From the NCBI RefSeq assembly GCF_003946545.1, contig NZ_RHOA01000016.1:1-38765 (forward strand): a stretch of 38,765 bases of DNA. Direction: 5' to 3'. Positions 8,565-16,406 of the stretch are shown here, in pieces (positions within the stretch are counted from its first letter, which is position 1; each line of letters begins with the position of its first letter). The position numbers and the translations under genes were made by a program. The notes below the pieces were generated by a model that saw only the letters and a program-made list of their open reading frames with translations, did not search any database and was not told where the DNA came from. Origin of the DNA: Levilactobacillus tangyuanensis. Its GTDB lineage: Bacteria > Bacillota > Bacilli > Lactobacillales > Lactobacillaceae.

Positions 8565-9707
8565 GTGCAGGCAGTCGGAATTATTGCGGAGTATAATCCG
8601 TTTCATAATGGGCATGCCTACCAAATCCGGCAGGCCAAACAACAGACTGGTGCCGATGCGGTGGTCGTTGCGATGAGTGGTAACTGGGTTCAACGGGGCG
8701 AACCGGCCTTATTGGACAAGTGGCAACGCGCGCGGACGGCATTGGCTGGCGGCGCTGACCTGGTGGTTGAATTACCGACGGCTAGTGCCATCCAACCGGC
8801 CGACCTGTTTGCACGGGGTGGTGTGGCCATCCTAGCAGCCTTGCAGTGCCATTGGCTGGCCTTCGGCACCGAACACCCCGGGATGGACTATCGGCGGTTG
8901 ATGGACCATTTACCCACCGATCCAGCGACGTTCAAACGCTTTGACCAAACGTACGCCTCACTTTTCCAGGGCTACCTTCGGGAGCAAACCGGGATCATGC
9001 TGAATTCTGGGAATGATATTCTGGGATTCTTCTATGCGTTGGCTAACCGGCGAGCGGGTAATCACCTAAGCCTGGTTCCCTTGGCCCGCAAGGGAAGTGA
9101 TCACAACGACTCGACGATTGTGGCGGGGACAGACTTCGCAAGTGCGACGGCGATTCGCCAAGCCATTCTAGCTGGTGATTTGGCGCAGATTGCACGCGTG
9201 GTGCCTGCCGCCACACTGGCTGCGTTGCGGCAGGGACCACTGGTGGACTGGGAGCAATTGTGGCCGCAGTTACGGTACTTGCTGATGACGTCGGCTCCGA
9301 CCGACCTGGCAAAGATGTATCAGATTACGGAGGGCGTTGAGTACCGTTTGAAACGAGCAGCGGTAAAAAGTTCGTCATTCACGGACTTTATGCAGGCGGT
9401 TAAAACCAAGCGCTACACGTACACGCGCCTCCAGCGGCAGGCTAGTTATCTTTATAACCAGGCCCATCCGACGGAAATGCAGCAGCAACCGCAATATCTG
9501 CGGGTGCTGGGCTATTCGGCCGCGGGACAGCAATATTTACACGCGATTAAGAAGACGGTTGAATGGCCATTGGTTAGCCGGGCAGATCGGGAATGGCAGC
9601 GCGGCGAAGGCGCCCTGGACGTACGAGTCGGGCAGCTCCGCACGCTGTTAACCGGGATTCCGCAAGACGATGGCCGAATTCCCATAAAACTCAGTGATTC
9701 TGAGTGA
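8565..9707 (+). CDS. tmcAL: tRNA(Met) cytidine acetate ligase (YlbM family)
   Basis: 380-aa nucleotidyltransferase-fold enzyme; the family activates acetate with ATP to make N4-acetylcytidine at the elongator tRNA(Met) wobble base. The nucleotide-binding motif IIAEYNPFHNGH is at about 7-18 and a conserved SGNWVQRGEPA follows at about 38-49. GTG start 8565, 10 nt after GGGAGG at the end of the methyltransferase gene. Last gene of the cluster before the yceD promoter. Confidence 0.95.
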   Translation: MQAVGIIAEYNPFHNGHAYQIRQAKQQTGADAVVVAMSGNWVQRGEPALLDKWQRARTALAGGADLVVELPTASAIQPADLFARGGVAILAALQCHWLAFGTEHPGMDYRRLMDHLPTDPATFKRFDQTYASLFQGYLREQTGIMLNSGNDILGFFYALANRRAGNHLSLVPLARKGSDHNDSTIVAGTDFASATAIRQAILAGDLAQIARVVPAATLAALRQGPLVDWEQLWPQLRYLLMTSAPTDLAKMYQITEGVEYRLKRAAVKSSSFTDFMQAVKTKRYTYTRLQRQASYLYNQAHPTEMQQQPQYLRVLGYSAAGQQYLHAIKKTVEWPLVSRADREWQRGEGALDVRVGQLRTLLTGIPQDDGRIPIKLSDSE

Positions 9708-9724
9708 CTATCAAGGAATTTACC

Positions 9725-9753
9725 TTGACATCATAATTTTAGACAGGTATAAT
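9725..9753 (+). promoter_or_regulatory. Consensus promoter of yceD-rpmF
   Basis: TTGACA (9725-9730), exactly 17 nt, TATAAT (9748-9753): a perfect consensus promoter just after the tmcAL stop. Confidence 0.9.
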
Positions 9754-9780
9754 TTATCTCGTTGCATTGGAGGGATTGCG

Positions 9781-10335
9781 ATGAAATGGTCGATGACCGA
9801 GCTCCGCAAGAATTACCGAAGCGAACCCATGATGTTCGATGAGACGCTGGATTTAAAGGCGGATCTGATGGAACGTTATGGTAATGAAGTGTTAGATTTA
9901 AGTCCCGTCCACGCTAAAGGCATGGTTTCCATCGTGTCTGGCGGAGATGTGGTCGTTGATGCAACGGTGACGGCGGACCTAACCGTTCCGTCTAGTCGTT
10001 CCTTAACACCGGTTCACTTACCCGTAGCGTTTACAATGACGGAATTCTATGTTTCAGATCCAACGGCAACGCAACGGTTTGAAAAGACCGACGTTGTCAT
10101 GGTTATCACCGATGACGTGATCGATTTCGATAAGTCGGTTGGGGATAACATTCTGTTACAGATTCCGATGCACATTCTTTCTGACGACGAACAAAAGGGC
10201 GCTGCAATGCCAACCGGTCAAGACTGGCAGGTTGTTGCGGAAGCCGACTTGGCGGCCGTCGAGAAGGAAAATAAACCAGTTGATCCACGTCTTGCAAAGT
10301 TAAAGGATTTCTTCCCTGATCAGGATGATCAATAA
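9781..10335 (+). CDS. yceD: YceD family protein (DUF177)
   Basis: 184-aa acidic protein, beginning MKWSMTELRKNYRSEP. The DUF177/YceD family sits next to rpmF in most bacteria and has been linked to 23S rRNA processing or accumulation; its exact role is not shown by sequence. The C-terminal end, VDPRLAKLKDFF, is the typical family tail. The usual Cys pair of plant and proteobacterial members is not present. ATG 9781 follows TTGGAGGG; an upstream in-frame ATG at 9694 lies in tmcAL and before the promoter. Confidence 0.92.
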   Translation: MKWSMTELRKNYRSEPMMFDETLDLKADLMERYGNEVLDLSPVHAKGMVSIVSGGDVVVDATVTADLTVPSSRSLTPVHLPVAFTMTEFYVSDPTATQRFEKTDVVMVITDDVIDFDKSVGDNILLQIPMHILSDDEQKGAAMPTGQDWQVVAEADLAAVEKENKPVDPRLAKLKDFFPDQDDQ

Positions 10336-10401
10336 TCCCTTTGTAAGCCTTAAAAATTTTTTCACTAGTGGATATAATTTTATTAAAAGGAGGTGTTTTC
10401 T

Positions 10402-10596
10402 TTGGCTGTACCAGCACGGAAAACGTCTAAGACGAAAAAAGCTATGCGTCGTGGTCACATCAAGTTAACCACGCCTAATTTAACTGCTTGCCCTAACTGT
10501 GGTGAATTACGTAAGTCACACATGGTTTGCCCAAGTTGCGGTTTCTACGATGGCCGTCAGGTCGTTGCGGTTAACAATGCAAGCAACAACAACTAA
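10402..10596 (+). CDS. rpmF: 50S ribosomal protein L32 (TTG start, four-Cys zinc form)
   Basis: 64-aa protein beginning AVPARKTSKTKKAMRR, the L32 signature, with a complete zinc ribbon CPNCGE...CPSCG. TTG 10402 is 8 nt after GGAGG (10389-10393); the GTG at 10393 overlaps the ribosome site and would add three residues. It follows yceD by 66 nt; a TATAAT at 10373-10378 without a good -35 may give some extra transcription. Confidence 0.97.
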   Translation: MAVPARKTSKTKKAMRRGHIKLTTPNLTACPNCGELRKSHMVCPSCGFYDGRQVVAVNNASNNN

Positions 10597-10613
10597 TTTA
10601 TAATTAGTCGAAA

Positions 10614-10650
10614 AACTCTCACGAAGTCCGCGGCTTCTGGGAGTTTTTTT
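10614..10650 (+). terminator. Terminator after rpmF
   Basis: AACTCTCACGAAG pairs imperfectly with CTTCTGGGAGTT, followed by a run of T. Confidence 0.75.
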
Positions 10651-10711
10651 GTGCTTCGACGTCATTTCTCACGTATAATAATAGTCACACAGAGCATTGA
10701 GGAGTGAAATT

Positions 10712-11524
10712 TTGGCAATTAAATTAATCGCCGTTGATCTGAACGGCACCTTACTACACAACGACCAGAGTTTCAACCAGTCGTTGTTCAAAGACACGTT
10801 GGCGGCACTGGACAAACAGGGCGTTCGGCTAGTCCTATCCTCCGGCAACCAGTATGACCATCTGCGTTCGCTGTTTAAGGACGTGATGGCGGACAATTTG
10901 GCCGTGATCGCCGAAAATGGTGCGTCAATTTACTGGCACGATCAATTGTTGTTTGATGGCAGTCTGTCAGCGGAACAGTTGGACCACTTCCTGACGGTTG
11001 ATCGTCAGGCTGATTGTTTGCAAGAGGCGTATATCATCTTGACCGGTGCGCACGGCTCCTATACGGAAAAGGGGGCCCCCAAACCACTCATTGAAGCGGC
11101 CGAAAAGTTTTATGACAACTTGCAACTGGTCGATGATCTGACTCAGGTGAGTGATCAGATTAAGAAGATTAGTGTCTCGGTGTTGCCTGGTGCGGCCGAA
11201 GACACGGTTGCTCAGCTGAATGAGTTGCTGGCCGGTCGGATGCGTGCTCATGACAGTGGTTACGGGGTTGTAGACGTAGTCGCCACCAATGTTGGGAAGC
11301 TTCCTGCCGTGCAGTGGCTCGCCAAGGAATGGCAACTTGAAGCCAACGAGGTGATGGCCTTTGGTGATGGCGCTAACGACGTTCCTCTCCTGGACTATGC
11401 CGGGATTGGGGTTGCCATGCAGAATGCGCCAGCTGACATTCAGGACGTGGCCGATCAGGTGACCACCTGGAATAACGAGCAGGACGGTGTTTTACGAACA
11501 ATTCAGTCCCAGCTGTTGGCATAA
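10712..11524 (+). CDS. Cof-type HAD phosphatase (TTG start)
   Basis: 270-aa HAD IIB (Cof) sugar-phosphatase-like protein. Motif I is DLNGTLL near the N-terminus: the second Asp of the usual DxDGT is replaced by Asn (DLNGT), which may lower activity or alter the reaction. Motif II is VLSSGN, and motif IV is GDGANDVPLL (about 213-222), both typical. Start TTG 10712 is 7 nt after GAGGAGT; another TTG at 10697 lies upstream of that site. Single-gene unit with its own terminator. Substrate unknown. Confidence 0.92.
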   Translation: MAIKLIAVDLNGTLLHNDQSFNQSLFKDTLAALDKQGVRLVLSSGNQYDHLRSLFKDVMADNLAVIAENGASIYWHDQLLFDGSLSAEQLDHFLTVDRQADCLQEAYIILTGAHGSYTEKGAPKPLIEAAEKFYDNLQLVDDLTQVSDQIKKISVSVLPGAAEDTVAQLNELLAGRMRAHDSGYGVVDVVATNVGKLPAVQWLAKEWQLEANEVMAFGDGANDVPLLDYAGIGVAMQNAPADIQDVADQVTTWNNEQDGVLRTIQSQLLA

Positions 11525-11535
11525 AGATAATGAGG

Positions 11536-11563
11536 GCCGTGACGTTCTGTCACGGCTTTTTTT
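11536..11563 (+). terminator. Terminator after the HAD gene
   Basis: GCCGTGAC (11536-11543), loop GTTCT, GTCACGGC (11549-11556), then seven T. The 257 bp from here to 11820 hold no convincing gene. Confidence 0.9.
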
Positions 11564-11820
11564 GTGGTCCACTTGGTTTAGGGGGAAATCTTAGTCGTGA
11601 GGGATTCGATGACCTGCTGGATGATGATCGGTGACGATTGGTCTGATGCCATTAGTGGTTGGCCCCGTGATTCGCTGGCAGTCGGATGAGAAATCTCATG
11701 GGCGGTCAGATAAGGGTTAAGAAAGCGTTGGATTCTGACGTTAAAAAAGTGTTTGCCTGGCAACTCGTCTGATAACTCAGTAAACTAAGCAACAGTCTGA
11801 GAATACTAAGGAGCGAGAAT

Positions 11821-12498
11821 ATGCGGAAGTTTGGGTGGTCGTTGCTACTAGGCGGACTGGTGTTGGGCGGATTACTGGGGCATGGCACGCAGGTCATTAG
11901 ATCGTCGCAACAACGGCTAGGACGGCTGCAGGAACGTTTACCGTTAGTTGGGCGAAAGGCGCACCAGTCGGCGACGCCGATCGAATCCATTGTCACGCCT
12001 AACTCGCTGCGCACCACCTATCATTATCACTTTGGTAAAGGGGTCCCGGCCAAAATAAAGGCGCGCTTCATGCGGGCGATTGCGGTTTACAATGAAACCG
12101 GCGTGGTTAACTTGGTGGCGGGGCGGCCCCTGTGGGGACAGAATGGCATCACGTTATTTGCCTATCATAAGACCGCTAGCGACGCCGGCAGCGACTACCT
12201 TGAACTTGGTAAGGGGGGACCGGAAATTCACGAGGTGAACGGTATAGAGGCGCTCACCGTGAATCGGGCCCGTTCCGGACTTAACTTGGCGAATTCTCCG
12301 CGCTTACGGGATTCCATCGCCGTCCATGAATTGGGGCACGCACTGGGCTTGGACCACAGTGCACAACGGTCCTCGGTCATGTATCCGGTGGACCAGGGTG
12401 TTGACCGGCTGTCCGCGGCGGATCTCCAAGCGTTACGAAAAATTTATCCTTCAGCGAACGCAAAAAAAGGCACTCACCAACTGGTGAGCGCCTTTTAA
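11821..12498 (+). CDS. Matrixin-like zinc metalloprotease, exported or membrane-anchored
   Basis: 225-aa protein with an N-terminal hydrophobic segment (about 6-20, LLLGGLVLGGLLG), preceded by Arg-Lys, that should act as a signal anchor. The metzincin zinc site HELGHALGLDH is at 169-179, followed by the Met-turn SSVMYPV (Met187), the M10 family pattern. There is no cysteine-switch prodomain and the catalytic part is short, about 125 aa. It likely acts outside the membrane; substrate unknown. The ATG follows AAGGAGCGAG. The last codons overlap a bidirectional terminator. In many lactobacilli a similar single gene is found; neighbours give no clue to role. Confidence 0.9.
   Translation: MRKFGWSLLLGGLVLGGLLGHGTQVIRSSQQRLGRLQERLPLVGRKAHQSATPIESIVTPNSLRTTYHYHFGKGVPAKIKARFMRAIAVYNETGVVNLVAGRPLWGQNGITLFAYHKTASDAGSDYLELGKGGPEIHEVNGIEALTVNRARSGLNLANSPRLRDSIAVHELGHALGLDHSAQRSSVMYPVDQGVDRLSAADLQALRKIYPSANAKKGTHQLVSAF
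12462..12498. terminator. Bidirectional terminator shared by the protease gene and adhP
   Basis: GGCACTCACC (12469-12478) and GGTGAGCGCC (12483-12492) form a hairpin flanked by A7 on the left and T4 on the right. It works for both converging genes and lies inside the last codons of the protease. Confidence 0.85.
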
Positions 12499-12510
12499 TT
12501 ATCAGATTAA

Positions 12511-13527
12511 TTATTTAGTGAAGTCGACAACCATCCGACCAACGATCTTGTTAGCTTTCATTTCGTCGATGATATCGTTAACTTCGTCAAGACGACGAGT
12601 TTGAACGATAGGGTGAACCTTGCCTTCAGCACCGAATTGGAAGGTTTCAGCTAAGTCTTGACGGGTACCAACTAAGGAACCGCGAACTGAGATACCATCC
12701 AGAACAGTCTTAGCAATGTTCAATTCCATGTCACCTTGAGGTAAGGCAACGGCAACTAACTTACCATCTGGCTTCAAAGCGTTAACGGATTGCGTGAAGG
12801 CATCCTTGTTAACAGCAGTGACTTGGGCATTATTGACACCGCCGACCTTTTCTTGGATTTGTTCGGCAACGTTGTTGTCATGACGGTTGATCAGGACTTC
12901 AGCACCATTTTCCTTAGCAGCAGCCAATTTGTCAGGGTTACCATCAACAGCAACGACGTGGGCGCCAAAGACATTGTGGGCGTATTGAATAGCCAAGTTA
13001 CCTAAACCACCGGCACCAACAACTTCAACCCATTGGCCTGGCTTAGTTTCACCAGTCTTCAAAGCCTTGTACATGGTAACACCCGCACAGGTGAGGGAGG
13101 TTGCTTCAACTGGGTCCAAGCCATCTGGAACCTTAACGGCGTAGTTAGCATCCACGATGCATTCTTCAGCCATGGCACCATCAACGGTGAAACCAGAGTT
13201 TTGAACGTTCCGGCAAAGAGTTTCGCGACCGGTTAAGCAGTATTCACAATGGCCACAGCCCTTGAAGAACCAAGCGATTGAAACACGGTCGCCAATCTTC
13301 AGGTTATCAACGTCATCGGCAACTTGGATAACCTTACCAACACCTTCATGACCGATAATCCGGCCAGGTTGTTTGCCGAAGTCACCGGCAGCAACGTGAA
13401 GGTCGGTGTGACAGAGACCACAGTATTCCATCTTAACTAAAGCTTCACCATGGGTGATTGGACGCAAAGTAACATCTTTAATATCAACGTAACCGTCGAC
13501 TGAATCGCGAATAACAGCAGCTTTCAT
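12511..13527 (-). CDS. adhP: Zinc-dependent alcohol dehydrogenase AdhP
   Basis: 338-aa medium-chain dehydrogenase that reduces acetaldehyde to ethanol or the reverse with NAD(H). Catalytic zinc residues: Cys39 (GLCHTD), His60-Glu61 (GHEG) and the later Cys of LTCAGVT. Structural zinc: Cys91, 94, 97 and 105 (CGHCEYC...C). The NAD motif is GAGGLGNLA. Codon use is highly biased, as in strongly expressed genes. Its ATG follows AAAAGGGGA. The promoter carries a cre and a Rex-like site, which fits a role in fermentative redox balance. Confidence 0.97.
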   Translation of the reverse strand: MKAAVIRDSVDGYVDIKDVTLRPITHGEALVKMEYCGLCHTDLHVAAGDFGKQPGRIIGHEGVGKVIQVADDVDNLKIGDRVSIAWFFKGCGHCEYCLTGRETLCRNVQNSGFTVDGAMAEECIVDANYAVKVPDGLDPVEATSLTCAGVTMYKALKTGETKPGQWVEVVGAGGLGNLAIQYAHNVFGAHVVAVDGNPDKLAAAKENGAEVLINRHDNNVAEQIQEKVGGVNNAQVTAVNKDAFTQSVNALKPDGKLVAVALPQGDMELNIAKTVLDGISVRGSLVGTRQDLAETFQFGAEGKVHPIVQTRRLDEVNDIIDEMKANKIVGRMVVDFTK

Positions 13528-13563
13528 TCAAAAAATCCCCTTTTCTTGTTGTCTACATGCATT

Positions 13564-13591
13564 AGTATACTGCAAACGGTGCCATTTTCAA
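13564..13591 (-). promoter_or_regulatory. Promoter of adhP
   Basis: On the minus strand: TTGAAA (13586-13591), 16-nt spacer, TATACT (13564-13569), about 37 bp before the start codon. Confidence 0.75.
13571..13584 (+). promoter_or_regulatory. CcpA site (cre) inside the adhP promoter
   Basis: TGCAAACGGTGCCA matches the cre consensus TGNAANCGNTNNCA at every fixed position. It fills the spacer between -35 and -10, so CcpA binding should block RNA polymerase: catabolite repression of adhP. Confidence 0.65.
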
Positions 13592-13607
13592 GTGAATTAT
13601 TGCACAA
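13590..13607 (-). promoter_or_regulatory. Rex-like redox operator at the adhP -35
   Basis: The minus-strand sequence TTGTGCAATAATTCACTT matches the Rex consensus TTGTGAAATATTTCACAA at 14 of 18 positions and abuts the -35. Rex senses NADH/NAD and commonly controls alcohol dehydrogenase genes. Call by motif only. Confidence 0.5.
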
Positions 13608-13820
13608 AAAGTTAAAAATTTTAACGGATGTCGAGAAAAATCCTTTAATGGTAGCGATAGATTAAGGAACCCCAGTAACTAAATTATGTGAAGCAACTTA
13701 CTATTAGCCATTTTCAAACGGCTGTACGTCAATGTATACAACCGGTTGCCCTTACATTGGGAATGAATAAAATTTAAATTTCTGTATAAACTGTGGCTTA
13801 AATGTGAAAAGGGGGGTGTT

Positions 13821-13848
13821 TTGTCGTACAATTATGAGAAAATATGAT
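13821..13848 (+). promoter_or_regulatory. Promoter of the two-component system operon
   Basis: TTGTCG (13821-13826), 16-nt spacer, TATGAT (13843-13848). The 5' untranslated part is about 90 nt. The region 13608-13820 between the divergent promoters holds no gene; it contains the nested dyad at 13730-13759. Confidence 0.6.
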
Positions 13849-13943
13849 AAAATTAAAAGTTGAACTGAATATCGGACACCCGGCCGCTAATGGAAGCTTT
13901 TCAGGTCGGATGCAGCTAATTAGCCTAGAGGAGTTAAATCATA

Positions 13944-14630
13944 ATGAGTCGAATTTTAATTATTGAAGATGAAAAAAATCTGGCACGCTTCGTTGAATTG
14001 GAACTTAAACACGAAGGGTACGAGACAAACGTCCAATTCAATGGTCGTACGGGACTAGATGCCGCGTTGTCCCAAGATTTTGACGTCATTTTGTTAGACT
14101 TGATGTTGCCAGAACTTAATGGGATTGAAGTGGCCCGGCGCGTTCGCGAAATGAAGAGCACGCCAATCATCATGATGACCGCCAGAGACTCTGTGATTGA
14201 CCGAGTATCAGGGTTGGACCACGGGGCTGACGATTACATTGTGAAGCCATTTGCGATTGAAGAACTCTTAGCCCGCGTGCGGGCCCTGTTACGCCGGATT
14301 CACTTGGAAGGCGAACAAAAGAGTACCAAGCAGACAACCGTTAAGTTTAAGGACCTAACGATTGAAAAGGAAAACCGGATTGTCCGTCGTGGGGATGAGG
14401 TCATCAACCTGACGAAGCGGGAATACGAGTTATTATTAGCATTAATGGAAAACATTAATGTTGTTTTAGCACGAGATGTGCTGTTAACCAAGGTCTGGGG
14501 TTACGAATCCGAAGTTGAAACCAATGTGGTCGATGTCTACGTTCGTTACCTTCGGAACAAAATTGATGTCCCTGGTCAGAAGAGTTACATTCAGACCGTT
14601 CGTGGGACCGGGTACGTGATGCGCTCGTGA
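13944..14630 (+). CDS. OmpR-family response regulator (ArlR/LisR-like)
   Basis: 228-aa regulator. Receiver domain 1-120 has acidic residues Glu8/Asp9 (IIEDE), phosphoacceptor Asp52 (LLDLMLPE), Thr80 and Lys102 (VKPFA). The C-terminal winged helix (about 130-228) contains NLTKREYELLLALM and the VDVYVRYLRNKID recognition region. ATG after AGAGGAG. The stop overlaps the kinase start by 4 nt. Closest by eye to the ArlR/LisR group, which acts on envelope and stress genes, but the assignment to that pair is a judgement. Confidence 0.95.
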   Translation: MSRILIIEDEKNLARFVELELKHEGYETNVQFNGRTGLDAALSQDFDVILLDLMLPELNGIEVARRVREMKSTPIIMMTARDSVIDRVSGLDHGADDYIVKPFAIEELLARVRALLRRIHLEGEQKSTKQTTVKFKDLTIEKENRIVRRGDEVINLTKREYELLLALMENINVVLARDVLLTKVWGYESEVETNVVDVYVRYLRNKIDVPGQKSYIQTVRGTGYVMRS

Positions 14631-16261
14631 GGAACGATTCAGAAACAATCGTCGCCGATACTGAAACTCAACCTAAAAAGGGTGGCTTCCGGTTTTCATT
14701 AAAGTGGGAATGGGCGCTATCAACGGTGGTCGGTGTCTTGGTTATCTTTGGGGTGATTGTTTACTTAATTTTCAGTAGTTTTATGACGGTTTTGATGCGA
14801 CAGGAAAAGGCCCATGTTAGTGATACCTTGAATGTCGTTCAGGAGCGATTGAGTAACCAGCAGGTGGCGTTGACTAGCCAACAGGTGAATCAGGTTTTAC
14901 GGCCACGGTCCGTGTTTTCGGATAGTCAACAGCCAGGTCGTTCCTACAACAATGCGATCTTAACGAGTTTGTCTCGCGATAGCCAATCTGTCACGGTGTA
15001 CGATCCCCAGAATCGAGCGATCTTCTCAACCAGAAAGAGTCCGATTAAGTTTAAGGCTGTGTCACGGCAAAAGATTGCTGAACAGACCCTGAACGGAAGT
15101 AAGGGCTTGGTTGGTCGGGCACCGATTCGGGCAAAACAAGGCAATCGCGTGATTGGCTATGTATTGGTCACCGATAACTTGCAAGACTATCATGCGACCC
15201 AGGTTAAGTTACTCCAGGTAGAGATTGTGCTTGGCTTGATGGCGGGCTTAGCGGCCGCTGTCCTTAGCTATAGTCTAGCCTCGTTTCTTCTGCGACCGGT
15301 TGAGGCTATCAGGGATACCATTCACGCGGTGCGTGATGACCCCCAGACGGACGTCCGAGTGCCAGAGATGCATCATCAAGACGAGTTGAGTGACCTGGGC
15401 ACCTTGTTTAATGGGATGCTCGATACGACCCAACGATATATGGACCAGCAACAGCAATTCGTCGAGGACGTTTCACATGAGTTGCGGACGCCGGTGGCCA
15501 TTATCCAAGGGCATATGGAAATGTTGGATCGTTGGGGTAAGGATGACCCAGAGATCTTAAACGAGTCGATTAAGGCGTCGTTACAGGAGACTAAGCGGAT
15601 GCAAAGCCTGGTTCAAGAAATGTTGGACCTGCAACGAGCCGAGCAAATCGATGTCAACTTTCCTAATGAGGTCTCGGATGTGACCGAAGTGGTGACGCAG
15701 GTCTTTGATAACTTCAAGATGATTCATCCCGACTACGTGTTTATTCTGGATGATGATGTGGAGCGACCGGTTCAGTCACAGATTTATCGGAACCATCTGG
15801 AGCAAATTCTGATTATCTTACTCGATAATGCCGTAAAGTATTCTCAGAAACGTAAAGAGGTTCACCTGTCCTATGAAAGTGACTCCAGAAGCGTTGAGGT
15901 CGCGGTTCAGGACTTTGGTGAAGGAATTTCTCAGGAGAATCGTAACCGGGTCTTCAACCGGTTCTATCGGGTCGATAAGGCGCGTTCACGAACCAAGGGG
16001 GGCAACGGTCTGGGCTTGGCCATTGCCAAGCGTTTGATCGAGGCCTATCATGGTCGGATTACGATTGAGAGTGCTTTAGGGCATGGCTCGGTCTTTCGAA
16101 TCACCTTGCCCATTCTCTCGGATGCGGACGCGGCAATCCTGAATGACAAGAAGGCGCAAGCTCAGGCAGCGAATGATATTCCGGGCATCAAGTCCGAATT
16201 ATTAGAAACGCCTGCAGCAGAGCAAGATGGCGAGGAACAATCGCGACCTAAACAAGATTAA
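14627..16261 (+). CDS. Sensor histidine kinase (ArlS/LisK-like)
   Basis: 544-aa membrane kinase. TM1 about 30-52, extracytoplasmic sensor about 53-197, TM2 about 198-222, HAMP about 222-275, H box FVEDVSHELRTPVAI with phosphorylated His284, N box LLDNAVKYSQ, G boxes DFGEGIS and GGNGLGLAIAKRL. A 40-residue acidic and Gln/Ala-rich tail follows the ATPase domain. GTG 14627 overlaps the regulator stop (GTGA), so the pair is translationally coupled. Ligand unknown. Confidence 0.96.
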   Translation: MRNDSETIVADTETQPKKGGFRFSLKWEWALSTVVGVLVIFGVIVYLIFSSFMTVLMRQEKAHVSDTLNVVQERLSNQQVALTSQQVNQVLRPRSVFSDSQQPGRSYNNAILTSLSRDSQSVTVYDPQNRAIFSTRKSPIKFKAVSRQKIAEQTLNGSKGLVGRAPIRAKQGNRVIGYVLVTDNLQDYHATQVKLLQVEIVLGLMAGLAAAVLSYSLASFLLRPVEAIRDTIHAVRDDPQTDVRVPEMHHQDELSDLGTLFNGMLDTTQRYMDQQQQFVEDVSHELRTPVAIIQGHMEMLDRWGKDDPEILNESIKASLQETKRMQSLVQEMLDLQRAEQIDVNFPNEVSDVTEVVTQVFDNFKMIHPDYVFILDDDVERPVQSQIYRNHLEQILIILLDNAVKYSQKRKEVHLSYESDSRSVEVAVQDFGEGISQENRNRVFNRFYRVDKARSRTKGGNGLGLAIAKRLIEAYHGRITIESALGHGSVFRITLPILSDADAAILNDKKAQAQAANDIPGIKSELLETPAAEQDGEEQSRPKQD

Positions 16262-16270
16262 TAAACTAAC

Positions 16271-16301
16271 GGTTATCGAGAAATCTCGATAGCCTTTTTT
16301 T
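16271..16301 (+). terminator. Terminator of the two-component operon
   Basis: GGTTATCGAGA, loop AA, TCTCGATAGCC (ending 16294), then seven T. Confidence 0.9.
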
Positions 16302-16326
16302 GTCATGAATTATTTTATGAACAAAC

Positions 16327-16355
16327 TTGACAGTGCCAACTAATTCCAGTATTCT
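16327..16355 (+). promoter_or_regulatory. Promoter of the YxeA-like gene
   Basis: TTGACA (16327-16332), 17-nt spacer, TATTCT (16350-16355). Confidence 0.8.
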
Positions 16356-16365
16356 AAGATAACTA

Positions 16366-16387
16366 GTTAGTTACTATAGTAGCTAAC
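16366..16387. promoter_or_regulatory. 22-bp near-perfect palindrome, candidate operator
   Basis: Half-site GTTAGTTACTA is mirrored by TAGTAGCTAAC with only one mismatched pair. It begins about 10 bp after the -10 and ends shortly before the ribosome site, so a bound repressor would block the start of transcription. The cognate regulator is not identifiable. Confidence 0.6.
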
Positions 16388-16406
16388 CAATATAGGAGGA
16401 GCTATC

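Noticed and set aside
11578-11763. Minus-strand 61-codon frame starting with TTG in the gap before the zinc protease gene
   Set aside because: The peptide looks plausible in composition, but there is no ribosome site, no promoter and no family resemblance; it is opposite the region feeding the protease gene. Kept as unsupported.
11706-12017. Minus-strand 103-codon frame over the start of the protease gene
   Set aside because: Ser/Pro-rich shadow of the forward gene; no ribosome site.
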